NCBI GenBank assembly: GCA_028716765.1
Contig: JAQUPC010000038.1
Coordinates: 1 to 16,848, forward strand
From: Alphaproteobacteria bacterium
GTDB lineage: Bacteria; Pseudomonadota; Alphaproteobacteria; UBA9219
Length of the DNA: 16,848 bases
Direction of reading: 5' to 3'
Made by a program: the position numbers and the translations under genes. Below the pieces are notes generated by a model. That model saw only the letters and a program-made list of their open reading frames with translations. It was not told the origin of the DNA and made no database searches. Each line of letters starts with the position of its first letter. Positions within the stretch are counted from its first letter, which is position 1. This document shows positions 16,122-16,848 of the stretch, one piece after another.

Positions 16122-16139
16122 TATGGGAAAAATCCCATA
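16122..16139. repeat. Short perfect hairpin between small genes
   Basis: TATGGGA (16122-16128) and TCCCATA (16133-16139) pair perfectly around AAAA. It lies between the stop of the membrane protein at 16170 and the next small frame. With no U-tract after the stem it is not a clear terminator. Confidence 0.4.
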
Positions 16140-16169
16140 TCAAGAGGGAATATTGAAAATTGGCGGTTT

Positions 16170-16544
16170 TTATCGCATCAGGCTTTTCAGGTAATCGCTG
16201 GCGCGCCGGAAATCGTAAACCGATATATCCTCCAGGCCCGGCAGGGCAAGTTTCGCCACAACGTCACGGCGCAAGCTTTCCTCGTCGAGCGCCTTCTGGC
16301 GTGCCGCGTAATAAAGCAAGGCATTCAGCTCGACGCGTTCGTAACGGCTGACGGGGCGGCGAGCTTCGTCGAAAACATGAGCAACCGTCGCGCCGCCGAA
16401 TGCGGCCAGAAGAGCCGTCAGGCAAAGGGTTTTCAGAGAGATATGCGCTTTTTTTAGGTCCTGCGTCTCGGCGCCCGGAAGAGGGAACTCGGAGCGGAGC
16501 ATTTCCCGCGCCAGACTAATAATCTTTTCGCCGCGATCGTTCAT
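16170..16544 (-). CDS. Hypothetical single-pass membrane protein
   Basis: A 124-residue protein with a charged N-terminal part (1-32), one membrane segment at about 36-57 (SLKTLCLTALLAAFGGATVA), and a helical, charged C-terminal part (58-124). That part includes SRYERVELNALLYYAARQKA, LRRDVVAKLALPGLEDIS and a final DFRRASDYLKSLMR. The start at 16544 has AGGGA about 10 nt ahead; an in-frame ATG at 16604 would add 20 residues and lacks a clear ribosome site. A weak promoter-like pair, TTGTTA and TATTTT with 18 nt between, lies just upstream. I do not recognise a family; the C-terminal domain would most likely face the periplasm. Confidence 0.7.
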   Translation of the reverse strand: MNDRGEKIISLAREMLRSEFPLPGAETQDLKKAHISLKTLCLTALLAAFGGATVAHVFDEARRPVSRYERVELNALLYYAARQKALDEESLRRDVVAKLALPGLEDISVYDFRRASDYLKSLMR

Positions 16545-16684
16545 GATTATACATTCCCTATAAAATACCGCACAAAAACTATCTGTAACAACGTAATATA
16601 ACATTCTTGTGGTGACGCATTAATTTTGGCATACCATAATTTGGCAGCTGCGGCAACAAAAATATGGGAAATTAACCATACATT

Positions 16685-16848
16685 TTAGCGCTGTGCGCGG
16701 CGGCGCATCGTTTCATATTCCAGCAGATCGTAAATTTTGGGCTGAAGATCTTCGCGGGGCCCCTTGGAAGATTGAGGTGTTTGCATACGGCGGTACAGGG
16801 AGGCGACCATAGCGGCAAAATCGCGCGGGCCGATCGGAGGTTTATACC
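16685..16848 (-). CDS. C-terminal end of an unrecognised protein (truncated by window edge)
   Basis: An open frame enters from the right edge and ends at a TAA at 16685-16687, giving 53 full codons plus a partial one. The visible part has YKPPIGPRDFAAMVASLYRR, then a short Pro/Ser/Lys linker, and a helical, charged end (IYDLLEYETMRRRAQR). No domain is recognisable. It is read in the same direction as the following membrane protein gene, 140 nt away. The start and most of the gene lie outside the window. Confidence 0.55.
   Translation of the reverse strand, partial: YKPPIGPRDFAAMVASLYRRMQTPQSSKGPREDLQPKIYDLLEYETMRRRAQR

Noticed and set aside
15902..16156. 84-residue plus-strand frame
   Set aside because: No ribosome site or domain seen; the opposite frame and the neighbouring genes all favour the minus strand.

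Overview
The window most likely comes from a Gram-negative alphaproteobacterium. LptD and a heptose-phosphatase-like HAD protein point to an LPS outer membrane. A folate-type TrmFO and a lytic transglycosylase divergent from smpB fit that class. The housekeeping genes are GC-rich. I cannot name a genus from sequence alone. No stretch longer than 300 bases lacks a gene, and I saw no tRNA, rRNA, CRISPR array or transposase.

Layout. (1) 1-1257, minus: 5' part of a soluble lytic murein transglycosylase, cut by the window edge. (2) 1415-8160, plus: smpB followed tightly by a surface-polysaccharide cluster: PIG-L/LmbE deacetylase, GT32 DXD glycosyltransferase, secreted GH5 glycanase, O-antigen polymerase/ligase-like membrane protein, a decayed small ORF that looks like an acyltransferase remnant, a GT4 glycosyltransferase and a WecG/TagA/CpsF glycosyltransferase. 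Spacings of 7, 5, -4 and -1 nt join the first five genes. (3) 8185-8312: palindromic repeat element between the convergent polysaccharide and trmFO units. (4) 8332-10803, minus: secreted cyclophilin, ankyrin-like protein, trmFO. (5) 10914-11456, plus: GmhB-like HAD phosphatase, divergent from the cyclophilin across a perfect 12-bp inverted repeat, and overlapping the 3' end of lptD tail to tail. (6) 11410-15235, minus: RhlE-type DEAD-box helicase then lptD. (7) 15464-16848, minus: a DUF4389-like membrane protein, a doubtful small ORF, a single-pass membrane protein and the C-terminal end of an unrecognised gene.

How the genes may work together. The cluster in (2) has the parts of a Wzy-type pathway: two or three transferases to build a repeat unit, a deacetylase to modify N-acetyl sugars, a polymerase/ligase and an exported glycanase to trim or release the polymer. 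No initiating sugar-phosphate transferase, flippase or outer-membrane exporter is seen, so those must lie elsewhere if the pathway works. Base composition drops inside the polymerase gene and stays low through the GT4 gene, suggesting a mosaic, partly acquired locus.

The most unusual points are a palindromic repeat lying in frame at the start of the polymerase ORF, a second palindromic repeat of a different family at 8185-8312, a probable short insertion in TrmFO just before its C-terminal catalytic Cys, the acyltransferase remnant, and a GmhB-like protein with a degraded zinc site. I did not find a clear new multi-gene system.
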